Shown here in pieces: positions 25,527 through 35,700 of a DNA stretch of 64,000 nucleotides. Made by a program: the position numbers and the translations under genes. Where the stretch lies: assembly GCF_016107575.1 (NCBI RefSeq), contig NZ_JABAST010000014.1, forward strand, positions 1 to 64,000. The letters run 5' to 3'. Under the pieces are notes generated by a model that saw only the letters and a program-made list of their open reading frames with translations, searched no databases and was not told the DNA's origin. Position 1 is the stretch's first letter. Each line of letters opens with the position of its first letter. This DNA comes from Psychrobacter faecalis. GTDB taxonomy: Bacteria > Pseudomonadota > Gammaproteobacteria > Pseudomonadales > Moraxellaceae.

Positions 25527-26705
25527 CTACCAAGAGCCGCCTGCCCCGCCGCCGCCAAAGCCGCCGCCACCGCCGCCGAAGCCGCCACCACCAAAACCTC
25601 CGCCGCCGAAACCTCCACTACCACCGCCCATACCGGGCAGGAATACTATACCGCCGCCACCGCCGCGTCCTCCACGACCGCCGCCTGAGCCACGCGAAAT
25701 TAAAAACAGCCATATAAATATCGCCATAATTAACGTCATAAAGAAACCGCCGCCCAAGGCCAGCGAGCCTACAAAGAAACCGCCAGCGGTCAGGATAGAA
25801 CCAAAGATGCGCCCAAAGATACTGGTAATAAAGCTACCAAATATCATTGCCATGACAAATAAAAACACTGGCGATGGGTTATCACCAATGTCATTTTGAT
25901 TTTGACTGCGTTCGGCCGCTTGCGCATCGGCACGCGCCAATACTTCAGGATCAGCGGTCAGGCGCGTTTGCAGCGCGCCAATGCCCGCTAATATCCCAGC
26001 GCCATAGTCATTTTGCTTAAATAGCGGTGTGATGTCTTCGCGAATAATACGGTTGACCGCCGAATCTGGCAACACCCCTTCTAGTCCGTAACCCGTTAAA
26101 ATATAGATATTGCGGTCATTAACGGCAACAACCATTAGCAGGCCATCGTCAATATCTTTATTACCCAGCTGCCATTTTTCCGCAACCTGTAGCGCATAAT
26201 CAAAGATTGGCATGCCATTGGTGGTCGGTACAATGACCACCGCAGCTTGCGCCAAACCTTGCTGATAAATGCCTCTTAGCTGCGCCTCTAAACGCTGCTT
26301 TTCTTGCGGGTTTAAGATATTGGCTTGGTCGATAACTGGCGAGTTTAAGATGAGCTTATCGGCATCGACACCCTGAGCGCTTGATTGTACAGGCGGACGA
26401 TTAGAAGTTGTTGAGGTGGTCGTATTACTATCGGAATTAGCAGCATTAGGATTGATAGCATCATTGCCAAGAACAGCTTCGTTAATTGCTTCGTTACCTA
26501 AGACGGCATCGTTGATGGCTTCATTAGTTTCGGCAGCTTTTGCAATCGCTACCAATTCCTCGACACTACGGTTTTGCATATCTGAGGTGCTATCGCTAGC
26601 AACCGCCGTATTATTATTAGCATCGGGTGCTGCATGCAGCAGCGAGCCACTCCCAATACTTAGAGTAAATAATAATGCGGATAATAGTGCTGTTGAATGC
26701 TTCAT
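25527..26705 (-). CDS. TPM-domain exported membrane protein with Gly-rich C-terminus (YgcG-like)
   Basis: 392 aa. Signal peptide MKHSTALLSALLFTLSIGSG...HAA. It is followed by a Asn/Ala/Thr-rich linker containing an imperfect repeat (NEAINDAVLG, NEAINEAVLG, NDAINPNAA). TPM domain about 125-250: LNPQEKQRLEAQLRGIYQQG, AAVVIVPTTNGMPIFDYALQ, DDGLLMVVAVNDRNIYILTG. A hydrophobic region (about 285-340) holds one or two membrane spans, ending in a C-terminal tail almost entirely Gly with Phe (GGGFGGGGFGGGG). This is the standard architecture of the family. Partner of the LemA protein encoded upstream. Confidence 0.9.
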   Translation of the reverse strand: MKHSTALLSALLFTLSIGSGSLLHAAPDANNNTAVASDSTSDMQNRSVEELVAIAKAAETNEAINDAVLGNEAINEAVLGNDAINPNAANSDSNTTTSTTSNRPPVQSSAQGVDADKLILNSPVIDQANILNPQEKQRLEAQLRGIYQQGLAQAAVVIVPTTNGMPIFDYALQVAEKWQLGNKDIDDGLLMVVAVNDRNIYILTGYGLEGVLPDSAVNRIIREDITPLFKQNDYGAGILAGIGALQTRLTADPEVLARADAQAAERSQNQNDIGDNPSPVFLFVMAMIFGSFITSIFGRIFGSILTAGGFFVGSLALGGGFFMTLIMAIFIWLFLISRGSGGGRGGRGGGGGIVFLPGMGGGSGGFGGGGFGGGGFGGGGGGFGGGGAGGSW

Positions 26706-26797
26706 CTAATCTATACCACCTCAAATGACATCTGTACTAATAAATGACGACAAAACCAACTGCTATAAACGACAACAAAAAAAACGACTGACGATTA

Positions 26798-26897
26798 AGG
26801 CGTTCTATCATTTTTGAGCAAATAAACGGACTGTTAAATAAACGCACTGTCATATAAACAGTAGCATTTATACGCCATCATGGTAGATAGAACGCCT
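26798..26897. repeat. Inverted repeat enclosing tandem 16-bp repeats, between lemA and the TPM gene
   Basis: AGGCGTTCTATC (26798-26809) pairs with GATAGAACGCCT (26886-26897). Inside lie AAATAAACGGACTGTT (26820-26835) and AAATAAACGCACTGTC (26836-26851), then a third truncated unit to 26862. No terminator T tract. Confidence 0.65.
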
Positions 26898-26914
26898 AAA
26901 CTGAAAACTTTGCT

Positions 26915-27547
26915 TTACTGCGCCGTCTGCGCATTATCGTCGCCGAAGTTGACACTTGGTGCAGTCGATATTTCTTTTTCATTGGCAACGCTAAAGTTTG
27001 GTTTGGCGTCCATACCAAATACTTTGGCTGTAATATTGGTTGGGAACTGACGCACGGTAGTGTTATAGCCCTGAACTTCTTGAATATAACGATTACGCGC
27101 CACCGTAATACGGTTTTCTGTACCTTCCAGCTGCGCCTGCAAATCTTGGAACAAAGCATCAGATTTTAGCTCAGGATAGCGCTCAGAAACCGCCATCAAA
27201 CGCGATAGCGCGCCGGTCATCTGGTCTTGGGCAGCCGCATAGCGCTCCATCGCTTCAGGGTCATTAAGCAGCTCTGGCGTGACCGTAATACCACCCGCTT
27301 GTGAGCGCGCTGCCGCGACTTGAGTAAATACTTCTTGCTCTTGCTTGGCGTATTGCTGCACGACTTTGACCAGGTTTGGCACCAAGTCCGAACGACGCTG
27401 ATATTGGTTGACCACTTCTGACCAAGCCGCGGTGACCTGCTCATCTTGCGCCTGCAAATTGTTATAGCCACAACCGCTCAAACCGACAGTAGAGGTCGCT
27501 AATACTGCTGATAGCAACATAGGTTTTAAAAAAGATTTACGCGTCAT
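26915..27547 (-). CDS. lemA: LemA family lipoprotein
   Basis: 210 aa from the ATG at 27547, chosen because AGGAGAG lies just upstream; an in-frame ATG 26 codons earlier would put a charged stretch before the signal peptide. The signal peptide has a lipobox LSGC (VGLSGCGYNNLQ), so a lipoprotein is expected. The helical LemA domain shows EQVTAAWSEVVNQYQRRSDL, ARSQAGGI, LSRLMAVSERYPELKSDALF, and TENRITVARNRYIQEVQGYN. It is the first gene of the lemA/TPM/TPM cluster. Role in the envelope is unknown. Confidence 0.92.
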   Translation of the reverse strand: MTRKSFLKPMLLSAVLATSTVGLSGCGYNNLQAQDEQVTAAWSEVVNQYQRRSDLVPNLVKVVQQYAKQEQEVFTQVAAARSQAGGITVTPELLNDPEAMERYAAAQDQMTGALSRLMAVSERYPELKSDALFQDLQAQLEGTENRITVARNRYIQEVQGYNTTVRQFPTNITAKVFGMDAKPNFSVANEKEISTAPSVNFGDDNAQTAQ

Positions 27548-28521
27548 CGTTGACTCTCCTAATGATAAATAACAAACAAAACGTTTTTTAATCGCTTTTT
27601 TTAATGTTAACCACTTAATATGCACTTATAGTTTATTGCCTACTGGATTTTATAACCGACAGTTTCGCAGCTAACTGTTTCATGGCGTGAATATCGCAGC
27701 AGCAATATATTGTGCTAATAATGGCGCTATACCGTCACTTTTACAATTCATCGTTACCAAAACACAACCGCAAAGCAGCGTTTATCGTAGGGCTGTGGCG
27801 CATTTTAGGCATTTAGCACTACTGTTAACGCGACTGTCTTTTAAGCCCTCATTAACGGTTAATTAAAAAGTATTGGCCAATACAAGATAAACAGAAGATT
27901 TTTTGACCTTGTATAGGCAATCAAGCGAAGAAAACCATTTATAAATGAACGCCCTTATAAAGAAAATTCTAGTAATTGCCTAAAAAATATGGCAAATTGC
28001 AGTTACGTAGCCGTACGGTTTGAATACATTTGGTAGTGGACTTATAAGAATTTAGGTACTAGCAGCTCGTCAATGTCGCATCAAAAAGGATTGATAAACG
28101 ACTAAAGACTGCTCTATTACCCTACTCTACCATGTAAGTGTAGCCAGCTGATATGACTCATAAAAAGTTAAGTGCCATCTTCTCGCTTACTGAGATGATG
28201 GTTATTTATATTATAACCGCCTGTTTTATCCACTGGTTTATTTTAAGCGCTTTACATAAAAGTAGCCTTAATAAACTATCAACGCTGATAAGCGGTTGCA
28301 TACGCTCATTATTGTTCATAAACCAGACGGATAACAGCAGACAACTACAGTCCATCCTTGGTGGCTAAGCGCGTATGAAACTTAATCTGTAAGGAGAATT
28401 TCCACCGCAGTTAAGTGCATGCAGATTATTTGAGTGGTTGGTTTTAATAAGGATATTAAAGCTGGTCTACTCTTAGCATCATCATATATAACCACTTTGA
28501 GACAGTACTAGGAATATACAT
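27548..28521. other. Long gap between lemA and the symporter gene; no convincing gene
   Basis: 974 nt, AT-rich. It must hold the lemA promoter and the symporter promoter/leader. A 71-codon + strand ORF at 28153-28368 (MTHKKLSAIFSLTEMMVIY...) has one hydrophobic segment but a weak ribosome binding site and no recognisable domain; I do not call it. No riboswitch recognised. Confidence 0.5.
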
Positions 28522-30072
28522 ATGGAAGGTTTAGTCGATTTAGTAAACGGAATTATCTGGAGCCCAGCATTGGTTTATCTCTGCTTGGGCGCAGGTTTAT
28601 TTTATTCCATCATGACGCGCTTCGTACAAGTACGTTTATTCGGGGAAATGATTACCTTACTTTTTACCGGTAAATCAAGTGCACAGGGTATTTCATCATT
28701 TCAGGCACTCGCCGTATCTCTAGCAGGGCGTGTGGGTATGGGTAACATCGCTGGGGTCGCCGCCGCTATTGGTTTCGGTGGTCCTGGTGCAGTATTTTGG
28801 ATGTGGGTTGTGGCTTTCTTAGGCGCATCTACCGCTTATGTCGAAGCAACCCTTGCACAGATTTATAAAGAAAAAGACGTCATCACTGGCGAATACCGCG
28901 GCGGTCCAGCTTACTATTTTGAGCGCGCCCTTGGTCAACGCTGGTATGGCATTCTTTTTGCCGTCGCGTCTATCTTAGCTTGCGGTATGTTCTTACCGGG
29001 CGTGCAGGCGAACGGCGTTATCAGCGCGTTTGCCCAAGTCATGGGTGAAGGCACGCCGATGAATATCATGGGCTTAGAAGTTGGCTCTATGCGCTTGGTC
29101 GGTCTTGCTATCATTTTGGTCATCTTAGGTACTATTATCTTTGGTGGTATCAAACGTATCGCAACCTTTACCGAGTATGCTGTTCCTTTTATGGCTCTTG
29201 GTTATATTGGCCTTGCACTCGTCATTATGTTTACCAATTACCAGATGATTCCAGAAGTCTTTGGTTTGATTATCAGTGATGCGTTTACCGCACAAGCAGG
29301 CTTTGGTGCTGCTATCGGTTGGGGTGTCAAACGTGGTATTTACTCTAACGAAGCGGGTCAAGGTACAGGTCCTCACGCTGCGGCGGCCGCGGAAGTTGAG
29401 CATCCATCACAGCAAGGTTTGGTACAAGCATTCTCAGTGTATGTTGATACCCTACTAGTCTGTTCTGCGACTGCGTTTATGATCATCACCATGGGTACTT
29501 ATAATATCCAAGGTACACTACCTGACGGTCAATTCATCGTACAAAACGTCGCGGCTGGTGTTGAGATCAACTCGCCTGCCTTTACGCAGATGGCAATGGA
29601 AACCATGTACGGTCAATTTGGTAATATCTTTATTGCCGTTGCGGTCTTCTTCTTTGCCTTTACCACCATCTTGGCGTACTACTATATCGCTGAAGTAAAC
29701 GTGGCTTACTTGACGCGCTTTATCAGTCGCGGTGCTAATAGAACTGGTCTATTCTTAGTTAAAATCTTAATCATGGTAATGGTTGCCTACGGTGGTCTTA
29801 ACTCTGCAGGCTACATTTGGGATATCGGTGATATCGGCGTAGGCCTAATGGCGTGGTTAAATATCGTTGGTATTTTGGTTATCTTTATTGTCGCGCGTCC
29901 AACGCTTACTATGCTTAGGGATTATGAAGCACAGCGTAAAGCAGGCGTGAAGCACTATACCTTTGATCCAGCAAAATTCGGTATCAAAAATGCGCCGTAT
30001 TGGGAAGAGCGTCATCTAAAGCAGCAACAAAGAATGGCAGCTCAAGACCCATTACATAAAGAACATCTATAG
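28522..30072 (+). CDS. Sodium:alanine/glycine symporter (AgcS family)
   Basis: 516 aa, about eleven membrane spans. Family hallmarks: SSFQALAVSLAGRVGMGNIAGVA (Na+/substrate-binding unwound helix), GGPGAVFWMWVVAFLGASTAY, GEYRGGPAYYFER, and RGIYSNEAGQGTGPHAAAAA. It imports small neutral amino acids with sodium across the inner membrane. The C-terminal tail is about 50 residues and charged. Start ATG with AGGA 9 nt upstream; the gene is alone in its unit and has a terminator. Substrate (Ala or Gly) cannot be decided from sequence. Confidence 0.95.
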   Translation: MEGLVDLVNGIIWSPALVYLCLGAGLFYSIMTRFVQVRLFGEMITLLFTGKSSAQGISSFQALAVSLAGRVGMGNIAGVAAAIGFGGPGAVFWMWVVAFLGASTAYVEATLAQIYKEKDVITGEYRGGPAYYFERALGQRWYGILFAVASILACGMFLPGVQANGVISAFAQVMGEGTPMNIMGLEVGSMRLVGLAIILVILGTIIFGGIKRIATFTEYAVPFMALGYIGLALVIMFTNYQMIPEVFGLIISDAFTAQAGFGAAIGWGVKRGIYSNEAGQGTGPHAAAAAEVEHPSQQGLVQAFSVYVDTLLVCSATAFMIITMGTYNIQGTLPDGQFIVQNVAAGVEINSPAFTQMAMETMYGQFGNIFIAVAVFFFAFTTILAYYYIAEVNVAYLTRFISRGANRTGLFLVKILIMVMVAYGGLNSAGYIWDIGDIGVGLMAWLNIVGILVIFIVARPTLTMLRDYEAQRKAGVKHYTFDPAKFGIKNAPYWEERHLKQQQRMAAQDPLHKEHL

Positions 30073-30131
30073 TTTACTGAGCTATAATGTTATCTAAGCA
30101 GTATTGATGACACTACAAGCATCGATAAAAC

Positions 30132-30164
30132 AAAAAGCCTGAGGCAATGGTTTCAGGCTTTTTT
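30132..30164 (+). terminator. Terminator of the AgcS symporter gene
   Basis: Stem AAAAAGCCTGA / TCAGGCTTTTTT, about 60 nt after the stop. Confidence 0.9.
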
Positions 30165-30229
30165 ATTGGGCGATTTATTTCAAAATCGTTACAGAGTGAG
30201 TGAAAAGCAATATCGATACAACACGCACT

Positions 30230-30329
30230 GCTGATATCAATTTTTCTTGCTTGCTGTGCCTGCGCAGACAGAGGCTACAAAAAATTGATATCAGCAATAC
30301 CGTAGCGTTTTTAGAATATCTTGACTATA
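30230..30329. repeat. Composite repeat: 16-bp inverted repeat plus copy 2 of the dispersed 35-bp repeat
   Basis: GCTGATATCAATTTTT (30230-30245) and AAAAATTGATATCAGC (30280-30295) are perfect inverted copies with a 34-nt loop that itself contains CTGTGCCTGCGCAGACAG. The right arm runs directly into the 35-bp repeat (30295-30329), also found at 21072-21106. It resembles a REP/MITE-like element. Confidence 0.75.
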
Positions 30330-30371
30330 CAGGGTGACTGGGATAAATTTTTCATCAGTCAGCAAACATAA

Positions 30372-30399
30372 AAAAGCCTAGCTTTATAGCTAGGCTTTT
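30372..30399 (-). terminator. Terminator of the first fasciclin gene
   Basis: Stem AAAAGCCTAGC / GCTAGGCTTTT; on the minus strand it runs into six T residues 40 nt after the stop. Confidence 0.9.
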
Positions 30400-30436
30400 G
30401 GCATTTTAAAGTAAGATTGGTGTGAATCGCTGAGCC

Positions 30437-31057
30437 TTATTTAGGCAATAAAACTGTATCAATTACATGAACTACGCCGTTGGTTGCCATCATATCGGTA
30501 CCAACGATGTTTGCAGTGTTGCCACTGGCATCAGTAATCACGTTAGCATCACTAATAGAGATGGTTTGACCGTTTGCCGTGTCGATAGCGGTACCATAAG
30601 GAATATCAGCAGCTTTGACCACCATCGGCACGACATGATACGTCAATACGCTAGTCAACATCTCTTTATCACCGAGCAATTCCTCTTTAGTGACGTTTAG
30701 TTTGGTCAACAAAGCAGCAAAGGCATCATCGGTTGGGGCGAATACCGTGTATTGACCTTCTGCCATCATCATGTCATCAAGATCAGCCGCTTGCAGCGCT
30801 TCGGTTAGGATGGTTAGATTCTCATTACCAGCAGCCATCTCACCGATACTTTGCGTCGCTGCTGCATCTACAGGCATCGCATCAGTAGACTCAGCCACTG
30901 CTTCAGCTGGCATATCTGTGGTGGTTTCTGGTTCAACGGCTACGTCAGTAGTTGCGGCTGGCTCAACTGGCTCAGTAACGGCTTCTTTATCGTTACAGGC
31001 CGCCAATGACATAGCAGCGGTAACGACAGCGATAGATAATAAATTCTTTTTTAACAT
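30437..31057 (-). CDS. Fasciclin (FAS1) domain lipoprotein
   Basis: 206 aa. Lipoprotein signal MLKKNLLSIAVVTAAMSLAAC, lipobox LAAC with Cys21. It is followed by an acidic Pro/Thr/Ala-rich linker of about 55 residues (EPVEPAATTDVAVEPETTTD). A FAS1 domain (about 78-206) contains the two family blocks: QYTVFAPTDDAFAALL near its start and NGVVHVIDTVLLPK at its end, and the YHVVP motif between. It would be membrane-anchored and facing the periplasm or cell surface, in adhesion-type roles. Start ATG with AAAGGA upstream. Paralogue of the gene at 31455-32009. Confidence 0.93.
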   Translation of the reverse strand: MLKKNLLSIAVVTAAMSLAACNDKEAVTEPVEPAATTDVAVEPETTTDMPAEAVAESTDAMPVDAAATQSIGEMAAGNENLTILTEALQAADLDDMMMAEGQYTVFAPTDDAFAALLTKLNVTKEELLGDKEMLTSVLTYHVVPMVVKAADIPYGTAIDTANGQTISISDANVITDASGNTANIVGTDMMATNGVVHVIDTVLLPK

Positions 31058-31241
31058 AGATCATTCCTTTGAAATAACGGGTTTATGGATGGTGTTTTTT
31101 GATTTTAGAACGGTTTTAGTTTTGGAACTTTTAAATTTAGATACTGATATAAATACTGATAAATAAAAGCTTCTGAATGAAAATGCCGGTAAATGAGCAA
31201 GAAGTTAAGTAATATCACTCGGTGTCTACTATCTTAGCTGA

Positions 31242-31310
31242 TTATTTTTTACTTACTGCTGACTTAGGTAGCAACACTGTATCGATCGCGTATAGCGCCC
31301 CATTGCTAGG
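31242..31310 (-). pseudogene. C-terminal remnant of a third fasciclin gene
   Basis: The minus strand reads PSNGALYAIDTVLLPK and continues to a TAA at 31244-31242. It matches the end of the FAS1 domains on either side (NGVVHVIDTVLLPK, NGVIHVIDRVLLPK). Upstream the frame is closed by a TAG and no more FAS1 sequence follows in any frame I checked. Only about 22 codons survive. It probably arose by deletion or unequal recombination between tandem copies. The rest of 31058-31454 holds no gene. Confidence 0.75.
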
Positions 31311-31454
31311 CTAAAGAGCAATCTTAAGTTTATAACCTAGCAATGGTGATATAGCATTTGAATCTGCCTACTACCTAAGTAGATAATTTGTCGCTCTTTT
31401 ACTGCTTATTTAAGCAATAAGTTGTTTAAGCGACAGGATTATTTAGGCAGTGGG

Positions 31455-32009
31455 TTATTTAGGCAGCAACACTCTATCTATCACATGTATCACGCCATTA
31501 CTCGCCGCGATATCTGTTTTTAAAATCTTGATGGTACGACCATTTTCATCCATCAGTCGGCCTTGTGGCGTAATCACCAGCGTATCATTACTGAGCATGG
31601 TGTAATTACCCGGTCTGACGTGTTTTTGATAAACAGGCGTATTGCCTTTGAGCACATGATAGGTCAAGATTTTGGTCAACAATGGCTTATTAGCAAACAG
31701 CTCAGCTTTGGTCATGCCGGTTTCTTGTAACGCTTGCACAAAAGCGGTATTGGTCGGAGCCAGTATCGTGTAGCTTGCACTGGTATCGGTCAGCGCGCCT
31801 GCTAAACCTGCCGCTTGCAAGGCTTCTACTAACAGTGAGAAATCAGCGTTGCTTTGAGCAATCTGTACCACGTTCATATTGGCAGTTGGTTGGCTGTGCA
31901 TGGGCGCTGTTGTGACAGGAGTTTTGGTTGGCATCATATTATTACAAGCGCTAAGGCCGGCAATTGAAAGGGCTAAGGTACCAAGAGTGGCGATTTTGAT
32001 CAGTTTCAT
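31455..32009 (-). CDS. Fasciclin (FAS1) domain lipoprotein, second copy
   Basis: 184 aa from the ATG at 32009, which has AAGGAC upstream; an ATG 18 codons earlier gives a polar extension before the signal peptide and was not chosen. Lipobox LSAC (SIAGLSACNNMMP). FAS1 domain about 50-184: FSLLVEALQAAGL, SYTILAPTNTAFVQAL, LTYHVLKG, and NGVIHVIDRVLLPK. The linker is shorter and less acidic than in the neighbouring copy. The pair is likely a tandem duplication, with a third copy's remains between them. Confidence 0.92.
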   Translation of the reverse strand: MKLIKIATLGTLALSIAGLSACNNMMPTKTPVTTAPMHSQPTANMNVVQIAQSNADFSLLVEALQAAGLAGALTDTSASYTILAPTNTAFVQALQETGMTKAELFANKPLLTKILTYHVLKGNTPVYQKHVRPGNYTMLSNDTLVITPQGRLMDENGRTIKILKTDIAASNGVIHVIDRVLLPK

Positions 32010-32770
32010 AACATTGTCCTTAATGATTGAATGACTACATGGTTTAATAAATGAATAGTTCACTGATTACAATTTATGGATTTTTATTACGGTCTTACGG
32101 GCAGATTGTCTTTTCTTAAAATCCTTGCCTATTCCGTTTTTAATTCTTAATTGCTAACCACTCTCAAATAAAAACCATTAACAGTTACTAATAAGCATTG
32201 CTTATGAAACGTCAATCCTTCTGAAATTAAATTAACATATCACAAAGCATTATAAACTTGCGTTTAGGCTAATTTTTGTAGCTTGCATGTAAACCAAATC
32301 AGTTTAATAAAACCTGGTATAAATAGCTGCTTTATAAATACAAATCAAAGCTTTAGGTAATCCTCTACTGAAATGATATTCATTTGTTCCAAGCGGCGTT
32401 ATGCAATAGAATTTGTTATAACTGTATTTTTAATTTGGTAGTTTTAATAATGTGCTAACTTTTAATACCATGCTCATTTGGTGCAACGATAATTGGTTAT
32501 AGTAATCAATTTTTGTTATTTTTAAATACGATGGCGTCAGTGATAGTGCCGAAATGGAATAAGCGGAATAAGCACAATCCCGCGAGTAATAGCCGTTTCG
32601 TGCTAGAATAATCTAGATTTGCTTATCGATTTTGAAGCCACCTTTTTATCAATACTATTGTTTTATATAGCCTATTTTATAAGTAGCTAACTTAGTAAGC
32701 TCGCCCTAAAAACTTTGAAAGACTTTATCTTCTTCCTTTTCTTATCTTGACTCTAATAAGCAGCGCTCCT
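32010..32770. other. Divergent 5' region of metH and the second fasciclin gene; no gene
   Basis: 761 nt, very AT-rich. No ORF of note and no cobalamin or SAM riboswitch motif recognised. A Fur-box-like core, AATGATATTCATT, is at 32372-32384. Confidence 0.6.
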
Positions 32771-35700
32771 ATGACTCAAACCACCACCCCACCGACCTGT
32801 TCTCATAATCATACTGGTGTCGCCAATACCAATACAGCCAATGCCACCAATGTATTAAGCACGGCTAGTGACTTTATTTTGACGCCGCCTGCTGTATTTC
32901 CTTATAAAGCGCAGCAGTTAACCGCGCGCGCACGCCTCACCGAGCAGATGGCGGCGCGAATTATAATGCTAGATGGCGCGATGGGTACCCATATTCAGAC
33001 CTTTAAGTTAGAGGAAGCCGATTATCGCGGCGAGCGTTTTGCCGATATTGAGCAAGATGTACGCGGTAATAACGATTTGTTGGTGCTCACGCAGCCGCAG
33101 ATGATTAAAGAGATTCATAGCGCGCACCTAAAAGCAGGTGCCGATATCATTGAAACCAATAGCTTTAACGGTACGCGCCTATCGATGGCCGACTACGACA
33201 TGCAGCACCTCGTGCCTGAGCTCAATAAAACCGCTGCGAAAATTGCCCGCGAAGCTGCTGATGAATACACCGCTAAGACCCCAGAAAAGCCGCGCTTTGT
33301 GGCAGGCGTTATTGGGCCGACGTCGCGCACCTGTTCGTTATCTCCTGACGTCAATGACCCCGCCTTTCGTAATATCACCTTTGATGAGTTGGTGCTTAAT
33401 TACCGTGAGGCGACGCTGGCCTTGATAGAAGGCGGCGTCGATATTCTATTAATCGAGACCATTTTTGATACGCTAAATGCTAAGGCAGCAATCTTTGCGG
33501 TCACGGGCGTGTTTGATGATATTGGTTTTGAATTACCGATTATGATTTCGGGAACGATTACCGATGCCTCAGGTCGGACGCTTTCAGGTCAAACGGCTGA
33601 GGCGTTTTATAACTCGATTCGCCATGCTAAGCCCTTATCGGTTGGCTTTAACTGTGCGCTTGGTGCTGATGCGCTGCGTCCGCATATTCAAACGCTGTCA
33701 AATATCGCCGATACTTATGTGTCAGCGCATCCAAACGCAGGTTTGCCCAATGAGTTTGGTGAGTACGATGAAACACCAGAGCAAACGGCGGCCCTGCTCG
33801 AAGGCTTTGCCAAAGCTGGCATTTTAAATATCGTCGGCGGCTGCTGCGGTACCACGCCTGAGCATATTCGCCTAATTGCGGAGATGGTCGCCAATTACTC
33901 ACCGCGCGTGATTCCTGAAATACCGCCTGCCTGCCGCTTATCAGGACTTGAGCCATTTACCATTACCCCTGAAAGCTTATTCGTTAACGTCGGTGAGCGT
34001 ACCAACGTGACGGGTTCGAAAAAATTCCTACGCTTGATTAAAACCGAAGCTTATACCGAAGCACTCGATGTCGCGCGTGACCAAGTCGAGGGCGGCGCAC
34101 AAATCGTCGATATCAATATGGACGAGGGCATGCTCGACTCCAAGCAAGCGATGATTCACTTCGTCAATTTGGTCTCTGGTGAGCCGGATATCAGCCGCGT
34201 GCCCTTGATGATTGACTCATCAAAATGGGACATTATCGAAGAAGGACTTAAACGCATTCAAGGTAAATCCGTCGTCAACTCTATCTCATTAAAAGAAGGT
34301 CATGCTGAGTTCGTCGAGCGCGCCAAGCTTTGTATGCGCTATGGCGCAGCGGTCATCGTCATGGCGTTTGATGAGGACGGTCAGGCCGATACCTATGAGC
34401 GCAAAATCGAGATTTGTCAGCGCAGTTATGATGTCTTGGTCAATGAAGTCGGCTTCCCTAGCGAGGATATCATTTTTGACCCGAATATCTTTGCGGTTGC
34501 GACCGGTATTACCGAGCATAATAATTACGGCGCTGACTTTATCAATGCCACCAAATGGATAACCGATAATTTACCAAACGCCATGGTATCGGGCGGCGTC
34601 TCCAACGTGTCTTTTAGTTTCCGTGGCAACCCGATCCGTGAAGCCATCAATTCAGTCTTTCTATACCATGCGATTCAAAACGGCTTAACCATGGGTATCG
34701 TTAACCCAGCTATGCTGGAGGTTTATGATGACATTCCGAAGGAAGCTCGCGACGCCATCGAAGATGTGATGCTCAACCGCAATCAAGGCGAAAGCGGTCA
34801 AGAGGCGACCGAACGTTTGATGACCATCGCTGAAAGTTATCAAGACGGCGGTAAGAAAAAAGACAGCACCATCGATATGTCATGGCGCGAAGGCACGGTC
34901 GAAGAGCGCATTGCCCATGCATTGGTAAAAGGTATCACCACCTTTATAGATGCCGATACCAAAGAGGCGTGGGAGAAATATCCTAAGCCACTAGAAGTCA
35001 TCGAAGGGCCATTAATGGACGGCATGAATATCGTCGGCGACTTATTTGGCGCGGGTAAAATGTTCTTACCACAAGTGGTAAAATCTGCCCGCGTCATGAA
35101 ACAATCAGTCGCTTGGCTCAACCCTTATATCGAAGCGGAAAAAGTTGAGGGCGAAAAGAAAGGTAAAATCCTTATGGCGACGGTCAAAGGTGACGTCCAT
35201 GATATCGGCAAAAACATCGTCGGCGTGGTCCTTGGCTGTAACGGCTATGAAATCCTCGATCTTGGCGTGATGGTACCGTGTGAAAAAATCCTCGATACCG
35301 CGCTTGCAGAAGAAGTTGATATCATCGGTTTATCAGGTCTGATCACCCCAAGTCTCGATGAGATGGTCTATGTCGCCAAGCAAATGCAAGAACGCGGCAT
35401 GACCCTACCCTTGATGATTGGAGGGGCAACAACCTCTAAAGCGCATACGGCAGTAAAAGTCGAACCTCAATACCAAAACGATGCGGTTATTTATGTATCA
35501 GACGCTTCACGCTCAGTTGGCGTCGTCACTAAGCTACTATCCAAAGAGCACCGTCAAGGCCTCATCAATGAGACGCGTGAAGAGTACATCAAAGTACGTG
35601 AACGTCTCGCTAAACGCCAACCAAAAGCGGCGAAAATCTCTTATGTTGAGTCGATTGAGCTTGGTTTTCAGTACGATTGGGACAACTATGTACCGCCAGT

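Noticed and set aside
25530-25700. Short periodic GCC/CCG repeats that could suggest a CRISPR or satellite
   Set aside because: They encode the Gly/Phe-rich C-terminus of the TPM protein; there are no spacers and the period is that of codons.
28153-28368. 71-codon ORF in the leader of the AgcS symporter gene
   Set aside because: No recognised domain, weak start context and composition like the surrounding AT-rich spacer.
28369-28521. Possible glycine riboswitch before the AgcS gene
   Set aside because: I could not find the conserved glycine aptamer motifs; only an ordinary leader is seen.
32010-32770. Possible cobalamin riboswitch before metH
   Set aside because: The B12-box type motif is not visible in this AT-rich region.
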